DNA from: Theodoxus fluviatilis
Lineage: Eukaryota; Mollusca; Gastropoda; Cycloneritida; Neritidae
Assembly: GCA_034096865.1 (NCBI GenBank)
Contig: JAWQFJ010000637.1
Location: 274,501 to 338,500 of the forward strand
Length of the DNA stretch: 64,000 nucleotides
Direction of reading: 5' to 3'
The position numbers and the translations under genes were made by a program. Shown here piece after piece: positions 46,155-63,039 of this stretch. Positions within the stretch are counted from its first letter, which is position 1. Every line of letters starts with the position of its first letter. The notes below the pieces were generated by a model. It saw nothing but the letters and a program-made list of their open reading frames with translations, was not told where the DNA came from and did not search any database.

Positions 46155-46547
46155 TTAAAACACATCCATCATGCCAAATACTATCTGTACCCTGTGCTTG
46201 CCCTTCTTTAGCATGTAATTTGCAACTGTGTTAATGTACACAGAAAAAATGGAAGGACTCCGAATTGCCCCTTGCTTTACATCAGCTGGGCAATCAAAGG
46301 CACCAGATAGCTCTTGGCACCAACGAACGTGTGCTTGGACATTGGTGTAAATGGCCTTTAACATTAACAGGAATTTTGTAGAAAGACGAGCGTCTTTAAG
46401 AACTGTCCACAATTTCTTCCGGTTGACGGAGTCGAACGCCTTTCTATAATCTACAAAAGCAACATAGAGTTTGCCACGCCTATCACCATATACACACTTC
46501 AGTATCAGGGCCGGATCTAGGGGGGGGTGCTGGGGGTGCTCGAGCAC
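46155..46547 (-). pseudogene. LINE reverse transcriptase palm segment
   Basis: An open stretch with GKLYVAFVDYRKAFDSVN (motif A region, catalytic Asp present) and DVKQGAIRSPSIFSVYIN (motif B-like). The FADD box follows just beyond a stop. The first residues of this frame come from the hAT-like element. Confidence 0.82.
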
Positions 46548-47132
46548 CCCCCCCCAAAAAAAAAAAAAAAAAAAAAAAAAAACCTCCGTGGCAGCCGGTA
46601 GTTGGGGGAAGGAGGGAGGGGGGGGGGTGGTTGCTCAAATATGTTGATCTACTTCCCACCTCATCGGATATCGGCACACTTTGCTTGGTAGCAGAGACAG
46701 TATAGTTAGTAAAAAGCTTGGGAAGGAGGGGGGGGGGGGGGGCTAAAAGATGCTGGGCCCAGATGCTGTACTACTCTCCACTTGGTATAAGCACACTCTA
46801 CTTGGCAGCCAAGGTAGCTGGGGAGGGAGGGGGGGGGGGGGGGTGCTGCTATAATTAAGATGCCTTCCTTTTGCTACTCGCACAGACAAATCAAACCCGG
46901 GCAGAGACAGGAAGAATCTGTGACCAAACAAAAACTCTTGGAAATGACCGCACTGCCAGATTGCACAGATTTGCACCATTTTTCTCAAAATTTTCCGGGG
47001 GGGCATGCCCCCGGACCCCCCTAGAGGGGCGTGCCTGCTTCGCAGGCACGCACTCGTGGCTTCGCCACTTCGATGAGAAGACCCTAAAACAATTTTAAGC
47101 ACCCCCCCTCAAAAAACTTTGATCCGGCCCTG
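46506..47132 (-). mobile_element. Non-autonomous hAT-like element, complete
   Basis: The TIRs CAGGGCCGGATC (46506-46517) and GATCCGGCCCTG (47121-47132) are flanked by a perfect 5-bp duplication AGTAT (46501-46505 and 47133-47137). Removing the element plus one AGTAT rejoins the LINE as LYSIILKCVYGD. The interior matches 24703-25324. Poly-A, poly-C and poly-G runs differ in length between the copies. The CAGGG-type TIR suggests the hAT superfamily, although 8-bp duplications are more usual there. Confidence 0.85.
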
Positions 47133-47864
47133 AGTATTATAGAGTACAAAGCAAAACTATGGTCAACTGTAGCATCACAACATGAAGTCGTCTTCCAAGG
47201 ATGGTGGTTAAGACCTTACTTAGTGCACATAATAACGATATGCCCCTATAGTCCTCCACATTCTGCACATCTCCCTTCTTATACAATGAGATAATAACTG
47301 ATTTTGATCATGCCTCCAAAAATAGTGAGAGTCAAAAAGTGTATTAAAGAGTTTGTTCGGAAATAGGGTTTTAATTAGCTACCTTAAGACAACCTCCAGG
47401 CAGCCCATAGAGACCGAATGCCTTCTTGTGTTTTAATCTACCAATGGCGCTAATGACTTTCTCTCTACTAATCTCGCCATCTAATATTTCATGACGCACC
47501 ACTTCTTCCGGATCTGACTCCTCGTGTCCATCATAGTCAGGGGCGCGGACCATACCCTCGAAATCAGACTTCCAATCATCAATAGTGATGTTTGGTCGAG
47601 GACTTGATCCTCGTATGTATTCTTACAACAGCCCAGAATGACAATTTTGCAGATTTTTCAAAAGAGTGTTACGCATATCTTCGAGATGACTGAGTTTCTT
47701 TTCTCTTTTAAGGTCTTTGTACCGGAGTCGGGTCTGTATGTAGACTTCTTTGCTATCTGCTGATGTGGACTTCTTTAAAATGTTCAGTCTTGAGGGCCAG
47801 ACTTTTGCTTTCTTGACACTCATTGTCAAACCACGGGGATTGTGGACTACGTGGTGCTTTGTCT

Positions 47865-48005
47865 AGACTCACCACTTCTCCCTTTGTGATTTGTGAGACG
47901 TGAATAACTAGGGAAATTGTTTTTTGACTTTGCTCTTATTCAAGTTATTTTAACCAGCTTCAATATTATTTGGTTATGTATGGCCTTAAATGGGCCATAA
48001 AATTC
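47865..48005 (+). repeat. SINE-like dispersed repeat, diverged
   Basis: TTCTCCCTTTGTGATTTGTG, GACGTGAATAACTAGGGAAA, then CCTTAAATGGGCCATAAAA and CATTCATCC follow the same order as the 27377 copy. Confidence 0.55.
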
Positions 48006-48079
48006 ACCCATTCATCCCTAGGGGGGCTATGTTGAGGGAATGATGGCCACTAAAATCTAGGGTTAGTGTGTCATTTTTC

Positions 48080-48980
48080 ATAGGGTCACTTCAGAAACTT
48101 TTTGACAGCACCTTGTATGCAAACGTCTTCATTCTTTAGTGAGGGGAAGGAGTCAGAAGCATTCAGATCTGGAATGTATGAAGGATTATGAGCTACATGT
48201 GCCAATGAGTTCTGAGGAAAAGGTAACTTTGTTGCTGCCTGGTAGGTAGGAATGTGGTACTCAAGCAGCACTCTGCTCACTGCTGTCTTTGGTGGTCTCT
48301 TTGGAGGTTTTTCAAACACAGGCAATGTGTCATATATGGTTCTGCAGTACAGGTCAGCTGATGCTCCAATGGAAAAGTTGCAACATGACTATCCGAAGAG
48401 AAGGAAATGTAGATCACCATCCTTCCCCTGCTACATTTCTGACCCTCCCCAAAAAAACAACAAACAAACAAAACAAAACAAAAAAGCAACCCAAACAAAA
48501 CAACCCCTGCCTGCCTAAGAAAGACCAAGGCAGCCTTCAGAGTGCAGCACAGATCTTGAACTGTTTGACGTCTCCCTTATTAGCTGCAATCTTTGGCCTT
48601 TTAGAAATGATGAATCCATGTTTCTTACTGTTGATGATATTAGACGATTCTGAGTGCCCTGCACTGAATCTTTGAATTAATTTTGGCAATTGACTTCCAC
48701 ATGCAATATGCTTTTTGTATTGGACTGCTGGTGATGGAGCCAGTGAGTGCAGACCTGTGTGAAGTGCATCTGCCCAGGCAGTGACTTTGAGGCTAGTCTC
48801 ATATTTTTCACACCAACATTTTTTTCTATGAGGAAGTAGGCAACAATTTGCAAACAAAAACCAGATCTAGTTGTTTCATTGACAGTTTAAAAGTCATTGC
48901 ATCAAAACACTCCATCATCCACTTCATGGGTGACTGCACACCATTCATGAGACCTTTCCTTAAATTAAGATGGAGGACCA
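48080..48980 (-). other. Possible decayed coding sequence, unrecognised
   Basis: Minus frames read protein-like: HRKKCWCEKYETSLKVTAWA and LHTGLHSLAPSPAVQYKKHI (48857-48537), later PVFEKPPKRPPKTAVSRVLL and LKNEDVCIQGAVKKFLK (48325-48086). Upstream, GVQSPMKWMMECFDAMTFKL reads open at about 48940. Together they might be one interrupted transposon or gene copy. No family is recognised. Confidence 0.3.
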
Positions 48981-49212
48981 GAAAAGGCTAGAAGAGGTTA
49001 TTTATAATGGTATCTTTTAAAGACTCTCATGCCCACAGCCAAACTATTCTTAGAATATATAGAATGCTCGGAGTTATCTCAACACTGTCATTTTTGCACT
49101 GCCGACTTTCCAGATGAAACACTAGTTACGGTATTAACTGTCAGGAAGCACAAAGAAGTGTACTAGAATTTTATGCATTGGATTATGACATTTTATCTTG
49201 ACATATCCCCCT

Positions 49213-49214
<2 letters not shown>

Positions 49215-49281
<67 letters not shown>
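49215..49281. repeat. (GT)n microsatellite
   Basis: About 33 GT units. Confidence 0.98.
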
Positions 49282-49285
<4 letters not shown>

Positions 49286-49404
49286 AATGAATTGCTGGTT
49301 GGTATGTAAGAGGTAACAACATAAATTTGTTGAGATTAAAAACTATGGAAATCATTTATTGATTGATCTCGTTCTAACTAGATTTGATGATTGCATGATC
49401 AATG

Positions 49405-49470
49405 GCCTTTCACAGCCTACAAAGGCTGATGGGCCTTAAACCTTATTCATTCGAATAACAAGCAGTGGGA
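49405..49470 (+). repeat. SINE-like dispersed repeat, 3' end only
   Basis: CACAGCCTACAAAGGCTGAT and GGGCCTTAAACC, then ATTCATTC. These are the last 65 bp of the family, with an ATTC tail. Confidence 0.6.
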
Positions 49471-49489
49471 TTAAAAGACAACAATGCCT

Positions 49490-49735
49490 GAATGAATGAC
49501 AGTGCTATTGAAAGTTTGTGCATAGCATGGTCTTGTCACTCTGTTGACAGTGTGTGCTGTGTGATGTCATTCTGTCAAGTGTTTATATTAGTGTGATGTC
49601 ATTCTGTTGTCAGTGTGTTGGGTAATGTGTCACTGTTGTCTGTGTGTACTGGTATAATACATCATCCTGTTGTCAGTGTGTTGATGTGATGTGTCATTAT
49701 ATTGACAGTGTATTTGCGTGATGTGTAGACAGGAG
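49490..49735. repeat. Degenerate tandem repeat around TGTGATGTCATTCTGTTG
   Basis: The phrase GTGTGATGTCATTCTGTTG (and close variants) recurs roughly every 40-60 bp, and again after 49860. The period is irregular. It lies upstream of the dehydrogenase exon. Confidence 0.65.
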
Positions 49736-49747
49736 AAGACCACATGG

Positions 49748-49821
49748 ACCATGGTAGCTCAGCTGGTAGAGCATTTCGGGCGCTAACCGAAAGGTCGCGG
49801 GTATAGTCCCTGCCTGGGGCC
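49748..49821 (+). repeat. tRNA-like sequence, probably SINE head or tRNA pseudogene
   Basis: Box A/D-arm TAGCTCAGCTGGTAGAGC is perfect, and the anticodon stem TTTCGG/CCGAAA pairs, with loop GCGCTAA. The T-arm GCGGG/CCTGC pairs, but its loop is TATAGTC instead of TTCRA-type, the anticodon stem has an extra pair and the acceptor pairs poorly. So a working tRNA is unlikely. It sits in the presumed intron upstream of the dehydrogenase exon. Confidence 0.6.
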
Positions 49822-50027
49822 TTACATTTTTCGTCCCATGGCTTCGGCTCTGAATGTTAGACTGTTGACAATGTGTTTGTGTGATGCATTATTCTATTGA
49901 CCATGTTGTGTGATGTCATTCTGTTGGCAGTACGTATATGGTGTGGCATTTTGTCCCTTAGTTGATGACATTTACCTGGTTGGATGTTATGTTGATACGA
50001 TTTGTCTCATGACTGTTTGTGATGGAG

Positions 50028-50184
50028 TTTACGGAAGGCCTGGGCTTTGGCCGCATCTGCGAGTGCAGTGGTGCACCTCCTATGGTGAACAGTGCCTTCT
50101 CCGTGCTCCGCAAGGGGGGTAGCATCGTCATGGTGGGGCTGCCCAAGCAGCCACTCCAGGTAGAGAATGTCCTCCAGGACATAG
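50028..50184 (+). CDS. MDR dehydrogenase exon (Rossmann end)
   Basis: Exon in phase 0 at its start, with one base left over at its end. It encodes FTEGLGFGRICECSGAPPMV through VLQDI. An in-frame TGA at 50010-50012 limits how far upstream it can extend. Confidence 0.75.
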
Positions 50185-52827
50185 GTGGGCAGGCCTGCTG
50201 CGTCTTCTTGTTCCTCGGCACTGAGCCACGTTCACTTCCGTTTCACACTGTAAACTTTGGATGGCCATCTCACCAAATGCCTTGTATTGACCAGGAGTCC
50301 ATGTCATTTGTCTGCAGTTGTTTTTCATCTTGTGTTTGTTGTTGTGCCTAGGATGGATGGATGGATGGATGGATGGTGTTTAACAGCCTATTAGCCTTTG
50401 TAGGCTATTTAAGACCAGTAAGCACGAAAATCACTAGAACAGTTAAGAGTAAAAGCAAAGCAAGTCACGGGGTTCCTAGTTATTTGCCTCTTACGAATCA
50501 TGTAGGGAGACACGGTGGGCCAATTCTCACCCCGAACCCACAGGGGGACTGTGCCTAGGAATTTGAAATACTGTGTCATATCACACAGTATCTCTTGCCC
50601 TTATTAAATCACTTCATGTTGTGCTGATTGGTGCCTAAAGCTTGCTTGTGAGTATAACAGCTGTCTGACAAATTGCCAAGAAATTGCCATTGCCTGTGTT
50701 CACAGCCCACAGCTGCAAGACATCAGTCATAGTTGTGCTCATATTTGTTCCTAACTTTCAGACACAAGAAGCTCCGTCTTGTGACTGGGTAGGAATTATT
50801 CTTAGAATTCTTTATTCTCAAGAAACTTTTCTGACATAAACTTGATTTAAATGGATTTTCTGTAAATTTCAGACTACAAGATGCACCATTACATATGACT
50901 TACCCCTCATATTTAAAGAAAGTCATCACAAAACCAAACAAGCTAGGTGCCTAGACAAGTAGTGCCTAGACAAGTAGTGCCTAGACAAGTAGTGCCTAGA
51001 CAAGTAGTGCCTAGACAAGCTACGTGCCTAGACAAGTAGTGCCTAGACAAGTAGTGCCTAGACAAGTAGTGCCTAGACAAGTAGTGCCTAGACAAGTAGT
51101 GCCTAGACAAGTAGTGCCTAGACAAGTAGTGCCTAGACAAGTAGTGCCTAGACAAGCTACGTGCCTAGACAAGTAGTGCCTAGACAAGTAGTGCCTAGAC
51201 ATGTAGTGCCTAGACAAGTTACGTGCCTAGACAAGTAGTGCCTAGACAAGTAGTGCCTAGACAAGCTACGTGCCTAGACAAGTAGTGCCTAGACAAGTAG
51301 TGCCTAGACAAGCTACGTGCCTAGACAAGTAGTGCCTAGACAAGCTAGGTGCCTAGACAAGCTAGGTGCATTTGACAATGGCACTAATTCAACATGGAAT
51401 GAAAAGCAACTGTCAATGTTGGGAAGATAATAAAACCATAAACACTAACGTTACAACCTCCATGCATGCATGCAGACCCAGAGGATTTCCATTTGCAAAA
51501 CAATGAGCTATTATTTTTGTTCTGAAGGAGAATCCTCTGTGGGCTGGGGAAAAAGTAGACTCACCATCATTCATAGATCATAAAAGGCGAATAACGAGGG
51601 AAATCAAGACTAAGTATTGTTCCAACCAGGTTTAGTTATTTGTATACTACACAGCCTACTGAGACTGTAAAACTTCATTCAAACAATCTCATTGGAAACA
51701 CATTTGATTGAAGTGGAATGTTAGCTTTGTGCTCACCCTCAGCTTTGTTGACATTAACTCTACAAATGACCTTCCCTCATTCTCTTCCAATTTTCTTTGC
51801 TTCATCTCCGTAATACATGTAACATCATTGTAAAACTACGACTTCTCTGAAAACCCTCCCCCCAAAAAACCAAAACAACAACCACAACAACAAAAAACTC
51901 CACAAGAACAATGCTGAAATATGAAGTAGGTTTTTCAAACATGGAAAGGAGTGTGTAATGGAGCTTCAGCTGACATCCAATTTTCCCCATACAGAATGCA
52001 TGCAAACATGGGTCAACTGATGGGAAAAAGGTCGTGGGTTTAGTCCTAGATTTGTGGTAACATCCTTTTTGAACATGCTGCAGTTTAATCATTGTCTCAA
52101 GTTCCCAGTTATTAATCAAGTGCTTAAAGCTTTGTTGAATGGTTGAAAAGAATGATGTAAACCTGCAAGTTAACACCTAACCTGCTTGCAATAGCAGCTG
52201 GTGGTAATCTATGATAGCTGGACTGTTCTCTTTTTTTGCCAGATGCAAAAACATGGTCGGGGAGGATATGCAAGTGCTCCAATTTGAAGCTTGGCTGTAC
52301 GTACAACACCTAGAACCTCGATTCCACAGGGCTCCTGGAGTTGTGGTCATGGGCCCTCCACCCCCCACTTCCCAGTTTTTTCTCTCTGGATACGTGTAGA
52401 TAACTAGTGTTAGTACACAGGTCAGGTTCAAGGAAGAATCTTGCCACTACCTCACTCGGAAACCAGTTTCCGCTGTTGGATGCCAAATGTCTCATATGAC
52501 TCCTCACATCCAGGTATGTCTGTGGCCATGTAGCCAATGTGTAGAGACCCAATGAAGGTGATGCATGGATATTCAATGATGCACAGACACATAAAGGTCA
52601 CGCATAAGCAGGCATCTCTTGCTGTTGCAGTATTCAAGTCCCTGAAGACAATCCATGGGCGCCGCATCTTCCACACATGGGAGGAAATTGAGAAACTGGT
52701 GGCAGACAAGAAGGTGGATGTCAATGCCATCATCTCCCACACGTTCCCCATGTCCCGCTATGAGGAGGCCTTCCAGGCACTCTTCAGTGGCAAGGCGTGC
52801 AAGATTGTCATGGACCCAGCCCTTTGA
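50028..52827 (+). CDS. Zinc-type MDR dehydrogenase, L-threonine 3-dehydrogenase-like, last two exons
   Basis: NAD(P)-dependent medium-chain dehydrogenase, 3' end only. The exons are 50028-50184 (157 bp) and 52631-52827 (197 bp), joining to 117 codons plus TGA. The first covers the end of the Rossmann fold: GFGRICECSGAP, LRKGGSIVMVGLPKQP and VENVLQDI. The donor is GACATAG/gtgggc and the acceptor ttgctgttgcag, giving the joined V-F at QDIVFKSLKTIHGRRIFHTW. The C-terminal part reads EEIEKLVADKKVDVNAII, SHTFPMSRYEEAF, ending GKACKIVMDPAL. The IHGR-IFHTW block resembles the Tdh family's GIYGRxMxxTW block. Sorbitol or butanediol dehydrogenases are the main alternatives, because the substrate-determining N-terminal half is not visible. 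The first acceptor (gtgatggag) is weak but is the only AG that avoids an in-frame upstream stop. Confidence 0.8.
50354..50549 (-). mobile_element. SINE-like retroposon with 11-bp target duplication
   Basis: Read on -, it runs from CCCCCTGTGGGTTCGGGGTG through ACTAGGAACC and GCTGATAGGCTGTTAAACAC to a (TCCA)n tail. It is flanked by the perfect duplication TGTGCCTAGGA at 50343-50353 and 50550-50560. It lies in the dehydrogenase intron. A Pol III A/B box is not obvious, so the source RNA is unknown. Confidence 0.8.
50948..51369. repeat. 15-bp minisatellite with 17-bp variant unit
   Basis: The unit GTGCCTAGACAAGTA, about 27 copies, is interspersed with GTGCCTAGACAAGCTAC/GG variants near 51020, 51155, 51220, 51265, 51310 and the end. 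It lies in the dehydrogenase intron. Confidence 0.95.
51545..51690 (+). repeat. SINE-like dispersed repeat, diverged
   Basis: AAAAGGCGAATAACGAGGGA and ACACAGCCTACTGAGACTGT follow the family order. It is in the dehydrogenase intron. Confidence 0.6.
52631..52827 (+). CDS. MDR dehydrogenase terminal exon
   Basis: Final exon after the pyrimidine-rich acceptor ttgctgttgcag. It encodes FKSLKTIHGRRIFHTWEEIE through GKACKIVMDPAL and ends with TGA at 52825-52827. Confidence 0.8.
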
Positions 52828-52984
52828 GCTCCCAGAGCTCGTGCTGCGGCCTTCCCATCCAGAGTTGTGCTGCCAGTCATGGTGCCATGTGCACGCATCT
52901 TATTCAGATGGGTTATGATAAGCTGAAGATTCACTCTTCTGGATGTTGAATGATTTTGCTCATGAATCCGTATTTACTTTGAAG

Positions 52985-53112
52985 ATCGCCTAAACTGGAG
53001 GTTTTTTCCTCCCCTAACTGGAGTTTTTTTCCTCCCCTAACTGGAGTTTTTTTCCCCCCAAGTGATGGAGGGTTTTTTCCCCAAGCGATGAAGGTTTTTT
53101 TCTCCCCAAGAA
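52985..53112. repeat. Short degenerate tandem of GGAGTTTTTTTCCTCCCC
   Basis: Five to six units of 22-27 bp, each a GGAG plus T-run plus CCTCCCC/CCCC block. It lies just downstream of the dehydrogenase stop. Confidence 0.8.
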
Positions 53113-53114
53113 AT

Positions 53115-55900
53115 ACTACATTGATGAGGTAAGGTCAACATGTTCCAAATTGATTACATATCTCTTGAAGGAAATTCACTGGTATGTGGTATTGTGTTGA
53201 TTTATCACATTCTATTCAACAACATTGATATTTTCCCAAATATGTGTGACTAGCCACTCCCAACCAGCCTTTTCTCATCCTATTGGGGTCAAGGGAAGTA
53301 ACTCTTGCTTTCCTCTGTCTACTTTCACTGATTAAAAGGAAGTAACTCGTTTGAAATCTGGCATGAGCCGTGGGCATCTCACTACCATGCCTCGAAGTGG
53401 CCTATCAGAATCTTTGTATTGAGTACGCGTGCCAAGTTTCATTGCTGTAAGTTGTGTTGTTGGAGTCGTAGCACACACATACACAGATTCAATACACATG
53501 TACATGAAGAGATATACAGAGTTTGTTTTTCATGGCAGTACTAAACAAGCTGAATTTTATTTTAATTTAAAATGATACTAAAGAATCTGTTCTCTCATGA
53601 ATATTATTTCTATTCTAATTCAAGTAATAAAACAACTATTGCCATCACTTGAACCTTTTTATTTCTTCTAAACATAACTACAGGGAGGTGGTGTGGGAAG
53701 GATATATAGAGAAAATGAATGTACCTTGACCTCTGGCCATTCACAAAAAAGTCCAATTACATACATACACCAACATGACCTATTTGCTTCATGAATAAAC
53801 AAGATCACATGCATTTGCATAAATGGTACAGCCATGCAGCAACCTTTCTTACTGACAAAATATTAGCAGACTATTACAAAACCAACATCTTGACCTCAAA
53901 TGTACATGCATTCACAAATCTACATAGGTTGTCATTACACACAGGGGGCATGCAAGCACTAAGTGAAACTTGAGTCTCTGTGAATATCAATGTCTTGCAG
54001 AATGGATATTTAATAAATTCAACTCATGATATATTTTTGAAATCTATGTACATTTATGGTCCTTGTTCACAATCAAGCCTCATCACAATGTAAATTTTTC
54101 CAGACCTCTGTGTATTTCACCACTGCATTTATTGTGGCAGCAGTGAGTGGGGCGTCCAGCCTCTTGGAACAGGACTGTGGACACATGAGACAGGAAAGCA
54201 TGCAACATCAGTCCTGACAGCGGGGAAAGGTTTTCAAAGATGGGGCTGCTGACACTAGATAGTGAGGTGGGGAACTAGACACCCCTGCAGGAGGAAAAGT
54301 AAAACACAGTGCTTCTTCCTCCTGGGCCTGCATCAGGCTGTGCAGATGCGGCTTGTGTGACCAACCCAGGCATACCAGCCCTGTCTTGTAGACATTGTTC
54401 TATGCTACACTACACTACACTAAACCTACTATACAGTCTACAGACCCAGCTCTCTACAGAGCAAGCACTTGGTGTACATGTGACATCCATTTGTCACCTG
54501 TCCTCCCAAACTGAATGATTTTCAGATTACAGCTTCATCAAAATGTGCAATGAATTTTTTTCAAAGTGGCCTTAGAATTAGCATGATGTATGCAGTGGGT
54601 CATGATGAAAACCTGCTTGAAAACCTGTGTACTGAACATACGCATTTGAGGGGAAAAGATCTTTGTAAGTGTGCAGATTTTACTCTGTAGCAACCACAGC
54701 TTAGAAAGAGCAGGCAGTTGCATTGGCTTCTAGCCCACAAGAATTCCCTCACTGGTCAATGCGCACTGCAAGTACAGATGTCTCATTCGCAACAACACCA
54801 TTATTACGCAGATTCGTTTGCAAGTAAGGCAGAATCAGGATGATGACAAAGTGTGAAGTTATGCAATCTGGTGCACTTTGACTTGAAACCTGAAACTCCC
54901 AGGGTATGCATGCATGCAGTGGTGGTTCAGCTTTCCGAATCCAGTCAAATCTCAGATTTGCTGAAGTGACCCCATCATGCTGTGTCTGGAAGTATCAGGC
55001 TGACTCAGTTTGGGAGCTTCAGGCACATTTTTTCCACCATTCAGTGAATACTTGAATCAATTTAACTAAATGTAATTTCTCTTAATTTCATACCAAAATT
55101 TCTGCCACAAATGACCCTCATGCTCTGTCTGGACTGCTTCAGGTGCCTGTAATCCTGACTTTCAGACAGGTCAACCAAAAGTGCAAGTCTGCTCCAGAGG
55201 ATGCCATTATCTTACACCTCACCAAATTCGATGACAATAGCAGCCTTGGTTGCCATGAAAGAACCACTTTTGAATGATTGCATACATCAAAGTGATGAAT
55301 CCTTGACCTTGTTGACCCCAACTAATGTTGCAGTGCTGTGTGTCTGAAATGCCGAGTTGGACTTAATCAGTTAATGGTGCTCCCTCATATTTTTGAAAGC
55401 ACAACATTTGTGGTCACTCTAGCAGATATTGTCATTGCAAGGTATCAGTATAAGCTTCAGCCATCTCAACTCTGCTGCCATGGATGAATCATTTCTTGTG
55501 GTTTGAAAAACATTGTCCTCATCTGGAAACAAACACCTTTGTCTTGCTGAAGTGGACAGAGCTTCTGAGCCTGCAGGCTCAGTCAGAGTGAACAGGCAGT
55601 GTTGACGTCATCCTAGTGTACCGAGAAAAAGCACTACATTGCAAAAAGAGTACAACTATTTCTATGGGTTGTGTTCCTCATCCAGCATTGTGTTTCCCCT
55701 GCTTTTAACTGCAATAGCTCTGGCATAACTTAATTACAAATGAAATGCAAGTCTTGTCACTCCCTGCTAAATTCATATTTTCATATTGTTTTGTACACAA
55801 TATTCTACAGATGAGTGTTGATAATAGAGACCTATACATGTTGCCATGGATACCACTCTCTTGAGACTCTCTAACCTGCTAGTCCATTCATGCAATCAAA
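53115..55900. other. Intergenic sequence between convergent genes
   Basis: Contains no recognisable exon. The 3' UTRs of the dehydrogenase (+) and BUB1-like (-) genes may reach into it. A segment at 53330-53480 has the phrase GTGCCAAGTTTCATTGCTG, which recalls 3' ends of dispersed repeats. Confidence 0.45.
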
Positions 55901-55911
55901 GGCTTTATGTA

Positions 55912-56020
<109 letters not shown>

Positions 56021-56060
56021 GAGAGCAGAAAGGCAAAGAGTGGAGGTAGGGATGCATGGA

Positions 56061-56243
56061 TGGATGGATGGACAGTGTTTTACGACCTATCAGCCTTGTA
56101 GGCTATGCAAGGCAATTTAGCATGAAAATCACTAGAACAGTTTAGAGTAAACCCTAATCAGTCACAGTGTCCCTAGTTATTCGCCTTCTACGAATCACGT
56201 AAGGAGACGCGGTGGGTCAATTCATACCAAACCCACAGGGGGA
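56061..56243 (-). mobile_element. SINE-like retroposon with 14-bp target duplication
   Basis: The same family as 50354-50549, flanked by TAGGGATGCATGGA at 56047-56060 and 56244-56257. Internal landmarks on + are TGGATGGATGGACAGTG, ACGACCTATCAGCCTTGTAG, AAAATCACTAGAACAGTTTA and GGAGACGCGGTGGGTCAATT. It lies just downstream of the BUB1-like stop. Confidence 0.85.
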
Positions 56244-56309
56244 TAGGGATGCATGGAAGACAGGAGGCGAGGCCATTCCATCCCAAAGGAGACAAATACT
56301 GGGCAACTG

Positions 56310-62945
<6,636 letters not shown>

Positions 62946-63039
62946 CTGTGGAAACAGGCCCAGGTATTAACATACAGAGAACAAGAGCCATAAAGTTGTA
63001 GAGGTAAAGAGAGAAACAAGAAGGGCAAAGCCCATACGA

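Larger units (their letters stand above)
45175..47850 (-). mobile_element. LINE with RT through C-terminal knuckle, split by hAT-like element
   Basis: On -, the linker (VYIQTRLRYKDLKREKKLSH) and RT entry ISREKVISAIGRLKHKKAFG, then DVQNVEDYRGISLL and LTTILGRRL come first. The hAT-like insertion (46506-47132) intervenes. Next are KLYVAFVDYRKAFDSVNRKK, ADVKQGAIRSPSIFSVYINT, an intact LLFADDVAWVGL (about 46145-46110), LEVNTDKTKVVVFRRGGHL, SFIKYWLKLCRMGEHRLTK (45660-45600), RDAFVRFRFGINDL and CPFCEEKENEH (about 45300-45210). There are multiple stops and frameshifts. No endonuclease domain lies upstream, so it is 5'-truncated. The C-terminal knuckle relates it to the other LINE tails in the window. 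Confidence 0.85.

Noticed and set aside
50943..51217. Repeats of LSRHY as a repeat protein
   Set aside because: Translation of an intronic 15-bp minisatellite.
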